Of a stretch of DNA of 64,000 nt, positions 1-8,167 are shown in pieces. Origin of the DNA: Cardiobacteriaceae bacterium TAE3-ERU3 (GTDB lineage Bacteria; Pseudomonadota; Gammaproteobacteria; Cardiobacteriales; Cardiobacteriaceae). The notes under the pieces were generated by a model that saw nothing but the letters and a program-made list of their open reading frames with translations, did not search any database and was not told where the DNA came from. A program made the position numbers and the translations under genes. The DNA is taken from NCBI GenBank assembly GCA_019218315.1, contig JAHUUI010000004.1, positions 62,001 to 126,000 of the forward strand, given 5' to 3'. Position 1 is the stretch's first letter. Every line of letters starts with the position of its first letter.

Positions 1-282
1 CCAACGCCCACTGATTTGTACGGACTGCAGATCAAAGTCCCCTTGCTCAATCACCGCTGTTGCAAAAATTTTTGCATCAACAAATCGCTCACCTTGATAG
101 TGCAGCGCATCAGCGCTACCTTCGAGTTGCCAATGGCGATAATGTTCATCACCTTTTACTACTGCCGTAAATCCGTCAATACTGTTGCCGAGCATTTGCC
201 CATTATCGATCGATACGCGCAACGTCAGTGCACTCGCGCACGGCACCAGAATAAAAAGGAGTATAGCGATCACATTTTTCAT
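1..282 (-). CDS. Unrecognised secreted protein, 5' part only
   Basis: The minus-strand frame is open from an ATG at 282 to the window edge (94 residues, no stop), so the gene continues outside. The N-terminus MKNVIAILLFILVPCASA is a clear signal peptide, probably cut after ASA. Position 15 is a Cys but the context VPCA does not make a convincing lipobox. The mature start has alternating hydrophobic and polar residues, suggesting beta structure. GAGGA lies about 11 bases before the ATG. It is divergent from grpE. I do not recognise the family; an exported or envelope protein is all I can support. Confidence 0.6.
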   Translation of the reverse strand, partial: MKNVIAILLFILVPCASALTLRVSIDNGQMLGNSIDGFTAVVKGDEHYRHWQLEGSADALHYQGERFVDAKIFATAVIEQGDFDLQSVQISGRW

Positions 283-333
283 CCGCGCATTATCCTCAAT
301 ATAGCTGCAACGTGCGAGCAGTAAAGCGGCAGC

Positions 334-361
334 CTTGAAAAATAATTCACAGGCCTCATAT
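334..361 (+). promoter_or_regulatory. Sigma32 heat-shock promoter of grpE
   Basis: CTTGAAA at 334-340, a 13-base spacer, then CCTCATAT at 354-361. The sigma32 consensus is CTTGAAA-N13-14-CCCCATNT, so the -35 is perfect and the -10 differs by one base. It ends 35 bases before the grpE ATG. Confidence 0.85.
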
Positions 362-396
362 CAATACCAGTCAAATACAACATTGAAGAGGACATC

Positions 397-990
397 ATGC
401 AAGAAGAGCACAAAGCGAATCAGCCAGAGGCACAAAATGAAGCTGACGAAACGCTCGACCAAGGACAAACAGAAGATCAGCAGATAGAAGATCAAGCCGA
501 GCTTGAAGAAGCAGGCACTTTAGAAGCAGAAGTTGAGAAGCTCGGCAAACAAGTTTCTGCCCTAAAAGATCAAGTCATGCGTGAGCGCGCAGAAAACGAC
601 AACCTTCGTAAGCGGCAGGAACGTGAATTGCAAAGTGCGCATAAATTCGCCACTGAACGCCTAATCAAAGATCTTATTCCGGTACTCGATTCCCTTACGC
701 TAGGCATAGATGCTGCGCGTAACAATGAAAACAACTCCGCAGCACTAGAGCAATTTATTGAAGGATCAGAAATGACCCTCAAGCTACTACGCGAGACGCT
801 CGCCAAGCATGGCGTCGAGGAATTAAATCCGGAAGGAGAGAAATTCAACCCTGAATTACACGAAGCGGTAACTGCTCTACCAAATAATGATGTCGCACCC
901 AATACCGTGCTGCACGTTGCACAAAAAGGATATGCATTAAATGGTCGAGTTATCCGTGCAGCGCAAGTGATCATTTCCAAAGCAGATTAA
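397..990 (+). CDS. grpE: Nucleotide exchange factor GrpE
   Basis: 197 residues, the same length as the E. coli protein. GrpE is the cytoplasmic cochaperone that releases ADP from DnaK. Residues 1-45 are acidic and disordered (rich in E, Q, D), about 45-90 form the long dimer coiled coil (ends with RERAENDNLRKRQERE), and the C-terminal beta domain carries the family pattern FNPELHEAV and ends GYALNGRVIRAAQVIIS. The RBS GAAGAGGA precedes the ATG. It opens the grpE-dnaK-dnaJ cluster and has its own sigma32 promoter, so heat induction is expected. Confidence 0.97.
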   Translation: MQEEHKANQPEAQNEADETLDQGQTEDQQIEDQAELEEAGTLEAEVEKLGKQVSALKDQVMRERAENDNLRKRQERELQSAHKFATERLIKDLIPVLDSLTLGIDAARNNENNSAALEQFIEGSEMTLKLLRETLAKHGVEELNPEGEKFNPELHEAVTALPNNDVAPNTVLHVAQKGYALNGRVIRAAQVIISKAD

Positions 991-1004
991 TCATTGTTAA
1001 GGGG

Positions 1005-1032
1005 CTTGAAAAATTCATCACTTGCCCCATTT
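1005..1032 (+). promoter_or_regulatory. Sigma32 heat-shock promoter of dnaK
   Basis: CTTGAAA at 1005-1011, exactly 13 bases, then CCCCATTT at 1025-1032: a perfect match to the sigma32 consensus. It starts 15 bases after the grpE stop and ends 39 bases before the dnaK ATG, so dnaK is read both from grpE and from this stronger promoter. Confidence 0.93.
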
Positions 1033-1071
1033 AAACAACATCAGTTTTAAAATTATTGTAAAGAGGAAATT

Positions 1072-3000
1072 ATGGGAAAAATTATCGGAATTGACTTAGG
1101 TACTACTAACTCATGTGTTGCCGTAATGGATGGTGATAAGCCACGCGTTATTGAAAATGCTGAAGGTGCACGTACCACCCCATCAATCGTTGCATTCACT
1201 GAAGATGGTGAAGTACTTGTAGGTCAGCCAGCCAAGCGTCAGGCTGTCACCAACCCGAAAAACACACTGTATGCAATCAAGCGCCTGATCGGACGTCGCT
1301 TCGACGAGCAAGCTGTCCAGAAAGACATTGATCTCGTACCTTACAACATCGTCAAAGCAGACAACAATGACGCATGGGTCGAAGTCAACGGCAAGAAAAT
1401 GGCACCACCAGAAATCTCTGCACGCGTATTGCAGAAGATGAAGAAAACTGCTGAAGACTACCTCGGTGAAAAAGTCACTGAAGCAGTCATCACTGTACCT
1501 GCATACTTCAACGACAGCCAGCGTCAAGCAACTAAAGACGCCGGTAAGATTGCTGGTCTCGAAGTCAAGCGTATTATCAACGAACCAACTGCAGCAGCTC
1601 TTGCCTACGGTATGGATCGCAAAGCAGAAGACGCAAAAATTGCAGTTTATGACTTAGGTGGCGGTACATTCGATATTTCTATCATCGAAATTGCTGACCT
1701 CGATGGTGAGCACCAGTTCGAAGTACTTTCTACCAACGGCGACACGTTCCTTGGTGGTGAAGACTTCGACGGCCGCATCATCGACTACCTCGTAGCTGAA
1801 TTCAAGAAAGACAGCGGCATTGACCTTTCTAAAGACTCACTCGCGCTGCAACGCCTGAAAGAAGCTGCAGAAAAAGCGAAGATTGAGCTGTCATCAAGCC
1901 AGCAGACCGAAATCAACCTGCCATACATCACTGCAGATGCTTCTGGCCCTAAACACCTCAACATCAAGTTGAGCCGTGCTAAGCTTGAGTCTTTGGTAGA
2001 CGAGCTGATTCAGCGCACACTTGAGCCTTGCAAAATGGCACTTAAAGATGCAGGCCTATCCAGCAGCGACATCAAAGACGTCATCCTCGTCGGCGGTCAG
2101 ACCCGCATGCCTAAAGTACAAGAAGCAGTTAAAAACTTCTTCGGCAAAGAGCCTCGTAAGGACGTCAACCCTGATGAAGCAGTTGCTATGGGTGCCGCTA
2201 TCCAAGGTGGGGTTCTTGGTGGTGATGTTAAAGACGTACTGCTGCTCGACGTTACTCCACTGTCACTTGGTATTGAAACCATGGGCGGCGTAATGACCAA
2301 GCTGATTGAGAAGAACACTACCATCCCAACCAATGCGGAACAGGTATTCTCAACTGCTGAAGATAACCAAACTGCGGTAACCATCCATGTTCTGCAAGGT
2401 GAGCGTCAGCAAGCCAGCGCCAACAAATCACTTGGCCGCTTCGACCTGACTGACATCCGCCCTGCACCACGCGGCATGCCACAGATCAAGGTAACCTTCG
2501 ACATCGATGCCAACGGTATCTTAAACGTCTCTGCTAAAGACAATGAAACCGGCAAAGAGCAGTCTATCGTCATCAAGGCAAACTCTGGCCTATCGGATGA
2601 AGAAGTCGAGCAAATGGTCAAGGATGCTGAAGCACACGCTGAAGAAGACAAGCGCTTCCAGGAAACCGTCACTGCCAAGAACAGTGCTGAGTCCATGATT
2701 CATGGGGTAGAAAAGTCCCTTGAAGACCTCGGTGATGACGTCAGTGCCGAAGAACGTGAAGCTGCGGAAAACGCGATCAAGGAACTGCGTGAAGCCATTG
2801 CGGCAAACGATCTGGACGCGATCAACAGCAAGACTGAAGCATTGACTGAAGCATCTGGCCCTGTCATGCAAAAAGCCTACACCAAGATGGCTCAAGAGCA
2901 GCAAGGTAGCGAAAGTGAAGCCGGTGCACAAAGCCAGCAAAATGATGATGTAGTCGATGCAGACTTTGAAGAAGTTAAAGACAAAAAAGACAATCAGTAA
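1072..3000 (+). CDS. dnaK: Chaperone DnaK (Hsp70)
   Basis: 642 residues. ATP-driven chaperone that binds unfolded hydrophobic segments in the cytoplasm with DnaJ and GrpE. The nucleotide-binding domain (about 1-385) shows the phosphate 1 motif [14 protein letters not shown], the phosphate 2 motif [11 protein letters not shown] and the adenosine motif VGGQTRMP. The linker [15 protein letters not shown] follows, then the beta-sandwich and helical lid. The C-terminus carries the usual acidic tail ([11 protein letters not shown]). The RBS AAAGAGGAAATT is near-ideal. Codon use looks biased toward a highly expressed set, as expected. Confidence 0.99.
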   Translation: MGKIIGIDLGTTNSCVAVMDGDKPRVIENAEGARTTPSIVAFTEDGEVLVGQPAKRQAVTNPKNTLYAIKRLIGRRFDEQAVQKDIDLVPYNIVKADNNDAWVEVNGKKMAPPEISARVLQKMKKTAEDYLGEKVTEAVITVPAYFNDSQRQATKDAGKIAGLEVKRIINEPTAAALAYGMDRKAEDAKIAVYDLGGGTFDISIIEIADLDGEHQFEVLSTNGDTFLGGEDFDGRIIDYLVAEFKKDSGIDLSKDSLALQRLKEAAEKAKIELSSSQQTEINLPYITADASGPKHLNIKLSRAKLESLVDELIQRTLEPCKMALKDAGLSSSDIKDVILVGGQTRMPKVQEAVKNFFGKEPRKDVNPDEAVAMGAAIQGGVLGGDVKDVLLLDVTPLSLGIETMGGVMTKLIEKNTTIPTNAEQVFSTAEDNQTAVTIHVLQGERQQASANKSLGRFDLTDIRPAPRGMPQIKVTFDIDANGILNVSAKDNETGKEQSIVIKANSGLSDEEVEQMVKDAEAHAEEDKRFQETVTAKNSAESMIHGVEKSLEDLGDDVSAEEREAAENAIKELREAIAANDLDAINSKTEALTEASGPVMQKAYTKMAQEQQGSESEAGAQSQQNDDVVDADFEEVKDKKDNQ

Positions 3001-3021
3001 TCACTGATTAACCACATAAAC

Positions 3022-3043
3022 TTGGGGCGGGTAACCGCCCCAA
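3022..3043 (+). other. Strong hairpin between dnaK and dnaJ
   Basis: TTGGGGCGG (3022-3030), loop GTAA, CCGCCCCAA (3035-3043): a perfect 9-bp stem with a stable 4-base loop. No T-run follows (CTTAATT), so it is not a standard terminator. It may attenuate read-through or protect the 3' end of dnaK mRNA, which would set DnaK above DnaJ. Confidence 0.6.
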
Positions 3044-3061
3044 CTTAATTATCGGGCGATT

Positions 3062-4192
3062 ATGGCAGACAAAGACTTATACAAAATACTCGGCATCAGC
3101 AAAGGTGCTTCCAAAGAGGAAATCAAAAAAGCCTACCGAAAAATGGCGGCCAAGCACCATCCGGATAGAAATCCCGGTGATGCAGAAGCAGAGCAACGCT
3201 TTAAAGACGTCAAAAAGGCCTATGAGATCCTCTCAGACGACCAGAAACGCGCCGTCTACGATCAGCATGGTTTTGACGCTGCTAGTGGCAACGGACCAGG
3301 AGGCTTTGGCGCAGGTGGCTTTGGTGGCGGCAACTTCAGCGATATCTTTGGTGACGTCTTTGGTGACATATTTGGCGGTGGCCGACAAGGTGGCCAACGA
3401 CAAAACCGCGGTCGTGACCTCGCTTATGAATTAGATTTATCACTTGAGGAAGCTGTCGCAGGCTGCGAAAAAACGCTGCGCATTCCAACTCAGGTAGCCT
3501 GTAAGCAGTGTGATGGCAGTGGCGCTACAGAGAAATCCAGTAAGCGCACTTGCCCAAGCTGCCAAGGTGCTGGCCAAGTACGCATGCAACAAGGATTCTT
3601 TTCTATTGCACAGACTTGCCCGAACTGTAAAGGCAAAGGTCAGCTGATCGAGAATCCATGTGACCGTTGCCACGGCGACGGGCGCGTACGCGAACAGAAA
3701 AACCTCACCGTCAGCATTCCAGCTGGTGTTGATACCGGAGACCGTATCCGCTTATCTGGTGAAGGTGAAGCTGGTGAAAATGGTGCGCCGTCCGGTGACT
3801 TGTTCGTCGAAGTGCGCGTACGCAAGCACGCCATCTTTACTCGTGAAGGCGACGATTTGCATTGTGAAATGCCGATCAGTTTCGTCACTGCGTGTCTTGG
3901 TGGTGAACTTGAAGTCCCTACCCTCTCAGGCCGCGTTAACCTGACCATCCCAGCCGAAACGCAAACCGGCAAAACGTTCCGCTTGCGCGGCAAAGGTGTC
4001 AAGTCGGTACGCAGCCGTAGCGAAGGTGACCTGTATTGCACAGTCAATATAGAAACACCTGTCAAACTTTCTTCCAAACAGAAAGAATTGCTTGAAGAAT
4101 TCGGCAAGACTATTGAAGAAGGCGGTAACCGCCATGCACCGAAGGAAAAAGGCTTTTTTGACAGCGTCAAGAGCTTTTTCGACAATCTCTAA
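3062..4192 (+). CDS. dnaJ: Cochaperone DnaJ (Hsp40)
   Basis: 376 residues, full length. Stimulates the DnaK ATPase and delivers clients. The J domain (1-70) has the HPD tripeptide (HHPDRNPGD), then a Gly/Phe-rich segment (about 75-115), then four zinc-binding CxxCxGxG repeats ([32 protein letters not shown]), then the client-binding C-terminal domains. The Shine-Dalgarno is weak (only CGGGCG before the ATG), which together with the upstream hairpin suggests lower translation than dnaK. It ends the heat-shock operon. Confidence 0.98.
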   Translation: MADKDLYKILGISKGASKEEIKKAYRKMAAKHHPDRNPGDAEAEQRFKDVKKAYEILSDDQKRAVYDQHGFDAASGNGPGGFGAGGFGGGNFSDIFGDVFGDIFGGGRQGGQRQNRGRDLAYELDLSLEEAVAGCEKTLRIPTQVACKQCDGSGATEKSSKRTCPSCQGAGQVRMQQGFFSIAQTCPNCKGKGQLIENPCDRCHGDGRVREQKNLTVSIPAGVDTGDRIRLSGEGEAGENGAPSGDLFVEVRVRKHAIFTREGDDLHCEMPISFVTACLGGELEVPTLSGRVNLTIPAETQTGKTFRLRGKGVKSVRSRSEGDLYCTVNIETPVKLSSKQKELLEEFGKTIEEGGNRHAPKEKGFFDSVKSFFDNL

Positions 4193-4212
4193 TTATTCTG
4201 ACTATCAAAACC

Positions 4213-4244
4213 GCCCGCAATGCTCTAGGCATTGCGGGCTTTTT
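4213..4244 (+). terminator. Rho-independent terminator after dnaJ
   Basis: GCCCGCAATG (4213-4222), 7-base loop, CATTGCGGGC (4230-4239), then TTTTT: a 10-bp perfect stem with a U-tract, 20 bases after the dnaJ stop. Confidence 0.93.
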
Positions 4245-4397
4245 AGTTTATAAAGACAAAAAAATTAGAGGTGATGAACAGGATGCCCACAAAATTCATA
4301 CATCACTTTGGTATTGTGTCTTCACTTGCCACGTATGGAGTGTGTGGGATATTGGCTATAGCAACACATCAAACTTCTGCATGAAAAAGGGATTACC

Positions 4398-5402
4398 ATG
4401 TATTTTGTCGATAACCAAAACCACTATGACGCCAGCACCAATATTGCGCTGGAAACCTATCTTGTTGAAAACCGCCTTGTCGATGAACCTATCCTGCTGT
4501 TTTACATAAATGATCCATCGATTATTATCGGGCGCAATCAAAACACCATCGAAGAAATCAACCGCGAATACGTCGGGGAGCACAACATCAATGTCGTGCG
4601 CCGGATGTCCGGTGGTGGCGCGGTATATCACGACCGCGGCAACCTCTCATTCTGCTTTATCAAGGATGATGATGGCTCATTTCGCGACTTTAACAGCTTC
4701 ACCCGACCAGTGATCGAAGCCCTACACCATATGGGCGTCAATGGCGCTGAATTGCGTGGGCGAAACGACTTGGTAATCGGTGATAAAAAGTTTTCCGGCA
4801 ATGCCATGTATGTGCAAAAAGGTCGCATGACCGCACACGGCACCATCCTCTACGACAGCGACCTCGATGTCGTCACCGAAGCACTCAAGCCCGCCCAAGA
4901 AAAGATCATTTCCAAAGGTATTAAATCCATTCGCAGCCGTGTCACCAATATCAAGCCACACATGAATAAAAAGTGGCAGCAGATCAGCACAGAAGAATTG
5001 CGAGATCAGCTGTTGCTGTATATTTTTGGGGTAGAAAAGCGTGAAGATGTCAAAGAATACATCTTGACTGAGGAAGATTGGGCAGCTGTTGAAAAAATCC
5101 GTGCTGAACGCTTTGCCAACTATGACTGGAACTACGGACGCTCGCCCAAATTTGAGCTTCAGCGGCGTAAAAAATTTGACGCTGGCTTGGTCGATATCCG
5201 CCTTAACGTTGAAAAAGGCCACATCACCGACCTGAAAATCTACGGTGATTTCTTCGGCCTCGGTAACATCGCCGACGTTGAGCAAGCCCTGATTGGCACA
5301 GCCTATGAGCGTAGCCACATCGAGCAAGCTTTACAAGGCATAGACGTACAAAAGTATTTTGGCAACATCAGCGAGGAAGAGCTGGTCACGCTAATTTATT
5401 AA
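4398..5402 (+). CDS. lplA: Lipoate-protein ligase, LplJ-like
   Basis: 334 residues. Activates free lipoate with ATP and attaches it to the lipoyl lysine of E2 and GcvH proteins in the cytoplasm; SucB in this window is a likely target. The ligase domain shows RRMSGGGAVYHDRGN (lipoate-binding loop), GRNDLVIGDKKFSGNA with the catalytic lysine, and HGTILYDSDLD; a C-terminal accessory domain follows (about 250-334). Segments such as PSIIIGRNQNTIEEIN and KGIKSIRSRVTNI resemble what I remember of Bacillus/Listeria LplJ more than E. coli LplA, so transfer from Firmicutes is possible. AAGGGATTACC serves as RBS. It stands alone, with no lipB or lipA beside it. Confidence 0.93.
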   Translation: MYFVDNQNHYDASTNIALETYLVENRLVDEPILLFYINDPSIIIGRNQNTIEEINREYVGEHNINVVRRMSGGGAVYHDRGNLSFCFIKDDDGSFRDFNSFTRPVIEALHHMGVNGAELRGRNDLVIGDKKFSGNAMYVQKGRMTAHGTILYDSDLDVVTEALKPAQEKIISKGIKSIRSRVTNIKPHMNKKWQQISTEELRDQLLLYIFGVEKREDVKEYILTEEDWAAVEKIRAERFANYDWNYGRSPKFELQRRKKFDAGLVDIRLNVEKGHITDLKIYGDFFGLGNIADVEQALIGTAYERSHIEQALQGIDVQKYFGNISEEELVTLIY

Positions 5403-5448
5403 GCCTTTCTACAGCCCTCTGCCAAATAGATACACCTTAATATTTACA

Positions 5449-5601
5449 TATAGCTGAACGATTTTAAATTTCATACAAGGCGCTGGGCACCCACGAAAAA
5501 TACTAATGTATTTTTCGTGGGTGCCCGCATTGGCGCGAGCAGTACAACCAGTACGGTAAGACAATAAACGCTGTATGCGATTTATAAGGTGTTTGGCTAT
5601 A
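5449..5601. repeat. Dispersed palindromic repeat, copy 1 (long form)
   Basis: This about 153-base element lies between the convergent lplA and yicC genes. Its left 34 bases (5449-5482) match the reverse complement of 11556-11589 at 32 of 34 positions. Its right-hand AACGCTGTATG (5567-5577) matches 11506-11516 exactly in the same relative orientation, and AGTACGG (5550-5556) is also shared. The two outer ends are imperfect inverted repeats (TATAGCTGA... and ...TTTGGCTATA). The core holds a perfect 19-bp hairpin absent from copy 2. It looks like a MITE or REP-like structured element. Confidence 0.75.
5485..5526. repeat. Perfect 19-bp inverted repeat inside repeat copy 1
   Basis: The arm 5485-5503 (starts GGGCACCCACG) and the arm 5508-5526 (ends CGTGGGTGCCC) are perfect reverse complements around the 4-base loop TAAT. 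The inner third is A/T-rich, so each strand reads GC-stem, A-run, loop, T-run, GC-stem. It could act as a bidirectional terminator for lplA and yicC, which have no other one. Confidence 0.85.
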
Positions 5602-5656
5602 ACGTATCTACTTTGCAAGGGCGCTCTATAAGATCAGATCAAGCGGCTAATCCGGC

Positions 5657-6514
5657 TTACTCAATGTTTTGCACCTGCTCGCGCATTTGCTCAATCAACA
5701 CTTTCAGGTCAACCGCTGCACGGCTGATCAACTGATCGCTGGACTTAGAACCCAGCGTATTCGCCTCGCGGTTAAACTCCTGCATCAAAAAATCGAGGCG
5801 ACGGCCAATCGATCCTTTCTGCGCCAAGGTTTTCCGCGTTTCTGCAACGTGGAAATCAAGGCGATCAATTTCTTCAGCAACGTCCGCATGCGACAGCAAA
5901 TAAACCAGCTCTTGCTCAAAGCGCTGTTGATCGATCTCGATCTGGAGCACCGCAATCTTATCGCGCAAATCCTGCTCAATTTTTGCCTGCACCTGCGGAT
6001 AATGTGCGCGCACCGCCGCGACTTGCTCTGCAACGCTATCAAGGCGCTCATTGATCGCGCTTGCCATCGCCTCACCTTCCGCCGCGCGTACACGCAGCAA
6101 CTCATCAACAGCCTCGGCAAAAACAGCCATAATCGCTTCATCATCTGGTAAGCCAGCCTCACTGCTGTCATTCAGCACCCCTGGTAATTTGAGTAATACC
6201 GACCAATCCGGCTTACCAAGGCTCTCGTAACGGTGCGCTTCAAGACGCTCGATCCACATTTGCAGCACGCTCTCATTCAGTGATGGCAACGCTGCCTGCC
6301 CTGCTGCTTCCACGGTTAACCAAAAATCAACCTTGCCACGCTTGAGCATACGCTGTAATCGCTCACGCATTGGCGCTTCCAAATGACGCCAATGTTCGCC
6401 GATACGTGGTGAAAGTTCCAGATAACGGTGATTGACCGAGCGGACCTCGACCTGTACACGGTAATCCCCGATCTGCTGATATACGCGGGCAAAAGCAGTC
6501 ATACCATGGCGCAT
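5657..6514 (-). CDS. yicC: YicC-family endoribonuclease
   Basis: 285 residues, normal for the family. YicC proteins are RNA-binding endoribonucleases; in E. coli YicC promotes decay of the small RNA RyhB with PNPase. The N-terminal domain (MTAFARV...VEVRSVNHRYLELSPR) and the C-terminal DUF1732 part (RRLDFLMQEFNREANTLGSKS, then LKVLIEQMREQVQNIE) are both present and intact. GAGGA lies 8 bases before the ATG. It is divergent from rph (RNase PH), an RNA-processing pairing also seen in E. coli (yicC-rph). Confidence 0.95.
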   Translation of the reverse strand: MRHGMTAFARVYQQIGDYRVQVEVRSVNHRYLELSPRIGEHWRHLEAPMRERLQRMLKRGKVDFWLTVEAAGQAALPSLNESVLQMWIERLEAHRYESLGKPDWSVLLKLPGVLNDSSEAGLPDDEAIMAVFAEAVDELLRVRAAEGEAMASAINERLDSVAEQVAAVRAHYPQVQAKIEQDLRDKIAVLQIEIDQQRFEQELVYLLSHADVAEEIDRLDFHVAETRKTLAQKGSIGRRLDFLMQEFNREANTLGSKSSDQLISRAAVDLKVLIEQMREQVQNIE

Positions 6515-6568
6515 GTTATTTCCTCAAAGCAAAAGCGACATCATAACATTGCCGCAACCTAACCCACG

Positions 6569-6595
6569 TTGAAACCAGCTTACATACTGTATAAT
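6569..6595 (+). promoter_or_regulatory. Probable sigma70 promoter of rph-rdgB
   Basis: TTGAAA (6569-6574) and a perfect TATAAT (6590-6595). The spacer is 15 bases, shorter than the ideal 17. The -10 ends 25 bases before the rph ATG, which fits a short leader. Confidence 0.6.
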
Positions 6596-6620
6596 GCAGC
6601 AATTTTTGGGAGAAAACAGT

Positions 6621-7343
6621 ATGCGCCCATCCAAACGCGCCAATGACCAAATGCGCCCGGTCACGATCGAAACTCAGGTCAATAAATACGCAGAAGGCTC
6701 GGCACTGGTTACTTTTGGCGACACCAAAGTCCTGTGCACGGCAAGCATCGACGAACGTGTACCACCGTTTTTGCGCGGCAAAGGTCAAGGCTGGGTCACC
6801 GCCGAATACAGCATGCTGCCACGTGCGACTCACGAACGTACCGTGCGCGAATCTGCCCGTGGCAAACAGCAAGGCCGTACCATCGAAATCCAGCGCTTGA
6901 TCGGTCGTTCACTGCGTGCCGTGGTTGATCTGCGTGCACTTGGCGAACGCGCCATCACCATCGACTGCGACGTCCTGCAAGCTGACGGCGGCACCCGTAC
7001 CGCAGCCATTTCCGGCTCATTTGTTGCGCTCGCTGAAGCCGTGCGCACCCTGATCAAGCAAGGCAAACTCAAGCAAAACCCACTGCATGGTCAGTTGGCT
7101 GCTGTATCCGTCGGTATTTATCGCGGTGAAGCCGTGCTTGATCTCGAATACGCTGAAGACAGCGAAGCCGAAACCGACATGAATGTAGTCATGAATGATG
7201 CTGGCGCATTCATCGAAATTCAGGGCACAGCTGAAGGCCATGCCTTCCGTCGTGAAGAAATGAACACCATGCTCGATCTTGCTGAAAAAGGCGTACAAGA
7301 AATCATGGCCGAGCAGCGTCGTGTATTAGGGCTAAATCAATGA
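6621..7343 (+). CDS. rph: Ribonuclease PH
   Basis: 240 residues. Phosphorolytic 3'-to-5' exoribonuclease that trims tRNA 3' ends. The sequence [17 protein letters not shown] opens the single RNase PH fold, and the RNA/phosphate site [20 protein letters not shown] and the motif [18 protein letters not shown] are intact. I start at 6621, not the ATG at 6594, because GGGAG sits 9 bases before 6621 and the family begins with MRP. It overlaps rdgB by 4 bases (ATGA), so the two are translationally coupled. Confidence 0.97.
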   Translation: MRPSKRANDQMRPVTIETQVNKYAEGSALVTFGDTKVLCTASIDERVPPFLRGKGQGWVTAEYSMLPRATHERTVRESARGKQQGRTIEIQRLIGRSLRAVVDLRALGERAITIDCDVLQADGGTRTAAISGSFVALAEAVRTLIKQGKLKQNPLHGQLAAVSVGIYRGEAVLDLEYAEDSEAETDMNVVMNDAGAFIEIQGTAEGHAFRREEMNTMLDLAEKGVQEIMAEQRRVLGLNQ

Positions 7344-7945
7344 ACCAAAAAATGATTGAGTGCGTACTGGCCAGCGGCAATCAAAAGAAAATCAAAGAAC
7401 TCGGCGCGATACTCGCCGGGTTCGGCATGGAAGTTATTCCGCAAAGCCAATTCAACATCAGCGATGCCGATGAAACTGGCACAACGTTTGTTGAAAATGC
7501 GATCATCAAAGCACGCCACGCCGCACGGCTCAGTGGCAAGGCAGCGATTGCTGACGACTCAGGCATTTGTGTACCTGTGCTTGATGGCGCACCAGGCGTC
7601 TATTCTGCACGTTACGCCGGTGAACACGGTGGTGATGAAGCCAATAATGCCAAACTACTCGCTGAGCTTGATGGCAAATCTAATCGCGATGCGTATTACG
7701 TCTGCGTGATTGCCTATCTACGTCACGCTAATGACCCATTGCCTCTGATTGCGCAAGGGTTGTGGCATGGCGAAGTACTGACAGCAGCACGCGGTGATGG
7801 CGGCTTTGGCTACGACCCACTTTTTTTCCTCCCCGAGCACGGCTGCACTGCGGCTGAGCTTGATGCCGATGAGAAAAACCGGATCAGCCATCGCGCCATT
7901 GCCCTGAGCCAATTACAAAAAATGCTCAGCGGCGAAATGCACTAA
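7340..7945 (+). CDS. rdgB: Inosine/xanthosine triphosphate pyrophosphatase RdgB
   Basis: 201 residues, Ham1 family. Hydrolyses dITP, ITP and XTP to monophosphates and pyrophosphate, keeping deaminated purines out of nucleic acid. Key motifs: [12 protein letters not shown] at the N-terminus, [14 protein letters not shown], the catalytic [29 protein letters not shown] and the C-terminal SHRAIAL. The start codon overlaps the rph stop. No terminator is apparent in the next 60 bases. Confidence 0.97.
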   Translation: MNQKMIECVLASGNQKKIKELGAILAGFGMEVIPQSQFNISDADETGTTFVENAIIKARHAARLSGKAAIADDSGICVPVLDGAPGVYSARYAGEHGGDEANNAKLLAELDGKSNRDAYYVCVIAYLRHANDPLPLIAQGLWHGEVLTAARGDGGFGYDPLFFLPEHGCTAAELDADEKNRISHRAIALSQLQKMLSGEMH

Positions 7946-7994
7946 CTATGCACTTTACTCATGTTGTTATGCAAAAAAGGCATAAGCAGCGCTG

Positions 7995-8023
7995 TTGACC
8001 GCATCGCTCAATCATCGTAAGCT
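7995..8023 (+). promoter_or_regulatory. Possible promoter of the met operon
   Basis: TTGACC (7995-8000), 17 bases, TAAGCT (8018-8023). The -35 is good, the -10 is weak. Transcription from here would make the inverted-repeat leader part of the 5' UTR. Confidence 0.35.
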
Positions 8024-8046
8024 ACCCCCTAGCGCTGATTTGTTCC

Positions 8047-8131
8047 CGGATTGCTGGCGCTATACTGAAGAAAGGCTAAAAGGGATATTCAAAAAAGCAA
8101 TATGCTTTCCTTCTTCAGTTCCAGCAATCCG
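8047..8131 (+). promoter_or_regulatory. Long inverted-repeat leader upstream of metN
   Basis: CGGATTGCTGG (8047-8057) pairs perfectly with CCAGCAATCCG (8121-8131), and ACTGAAGAA (8064-8072) pairs with TTCTTCAGT (8111-8119). The two stems are nested, separated by a 6-versus-1-base internal loop and closing a 38-base A-rich apical region. The structure ends 36 bases before the metN start. I see no MetJ box (AGACGTCT) or SAM-I core here, so this may be an unclassified regulatory leader. Confidence 0.6.
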
Positions 8132-8167
8132 TGCAATCAGTATCATTCATACAAGCATGACGGAACG

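Noticed and set aside
16-324. 102-codon plus-strand ORF at the left edge
   Set aside because: The minus strand here has a signal peptide, an RBS and an open frame to the edge; the plus frame covers the grpE promoter region and lacks an RBS.
4722-5327. 201-codon minus-strand ORF opposite the lipoate ligase
   Set aside because: No RBS or family features, fully inside a well-conserved enzyme gene.
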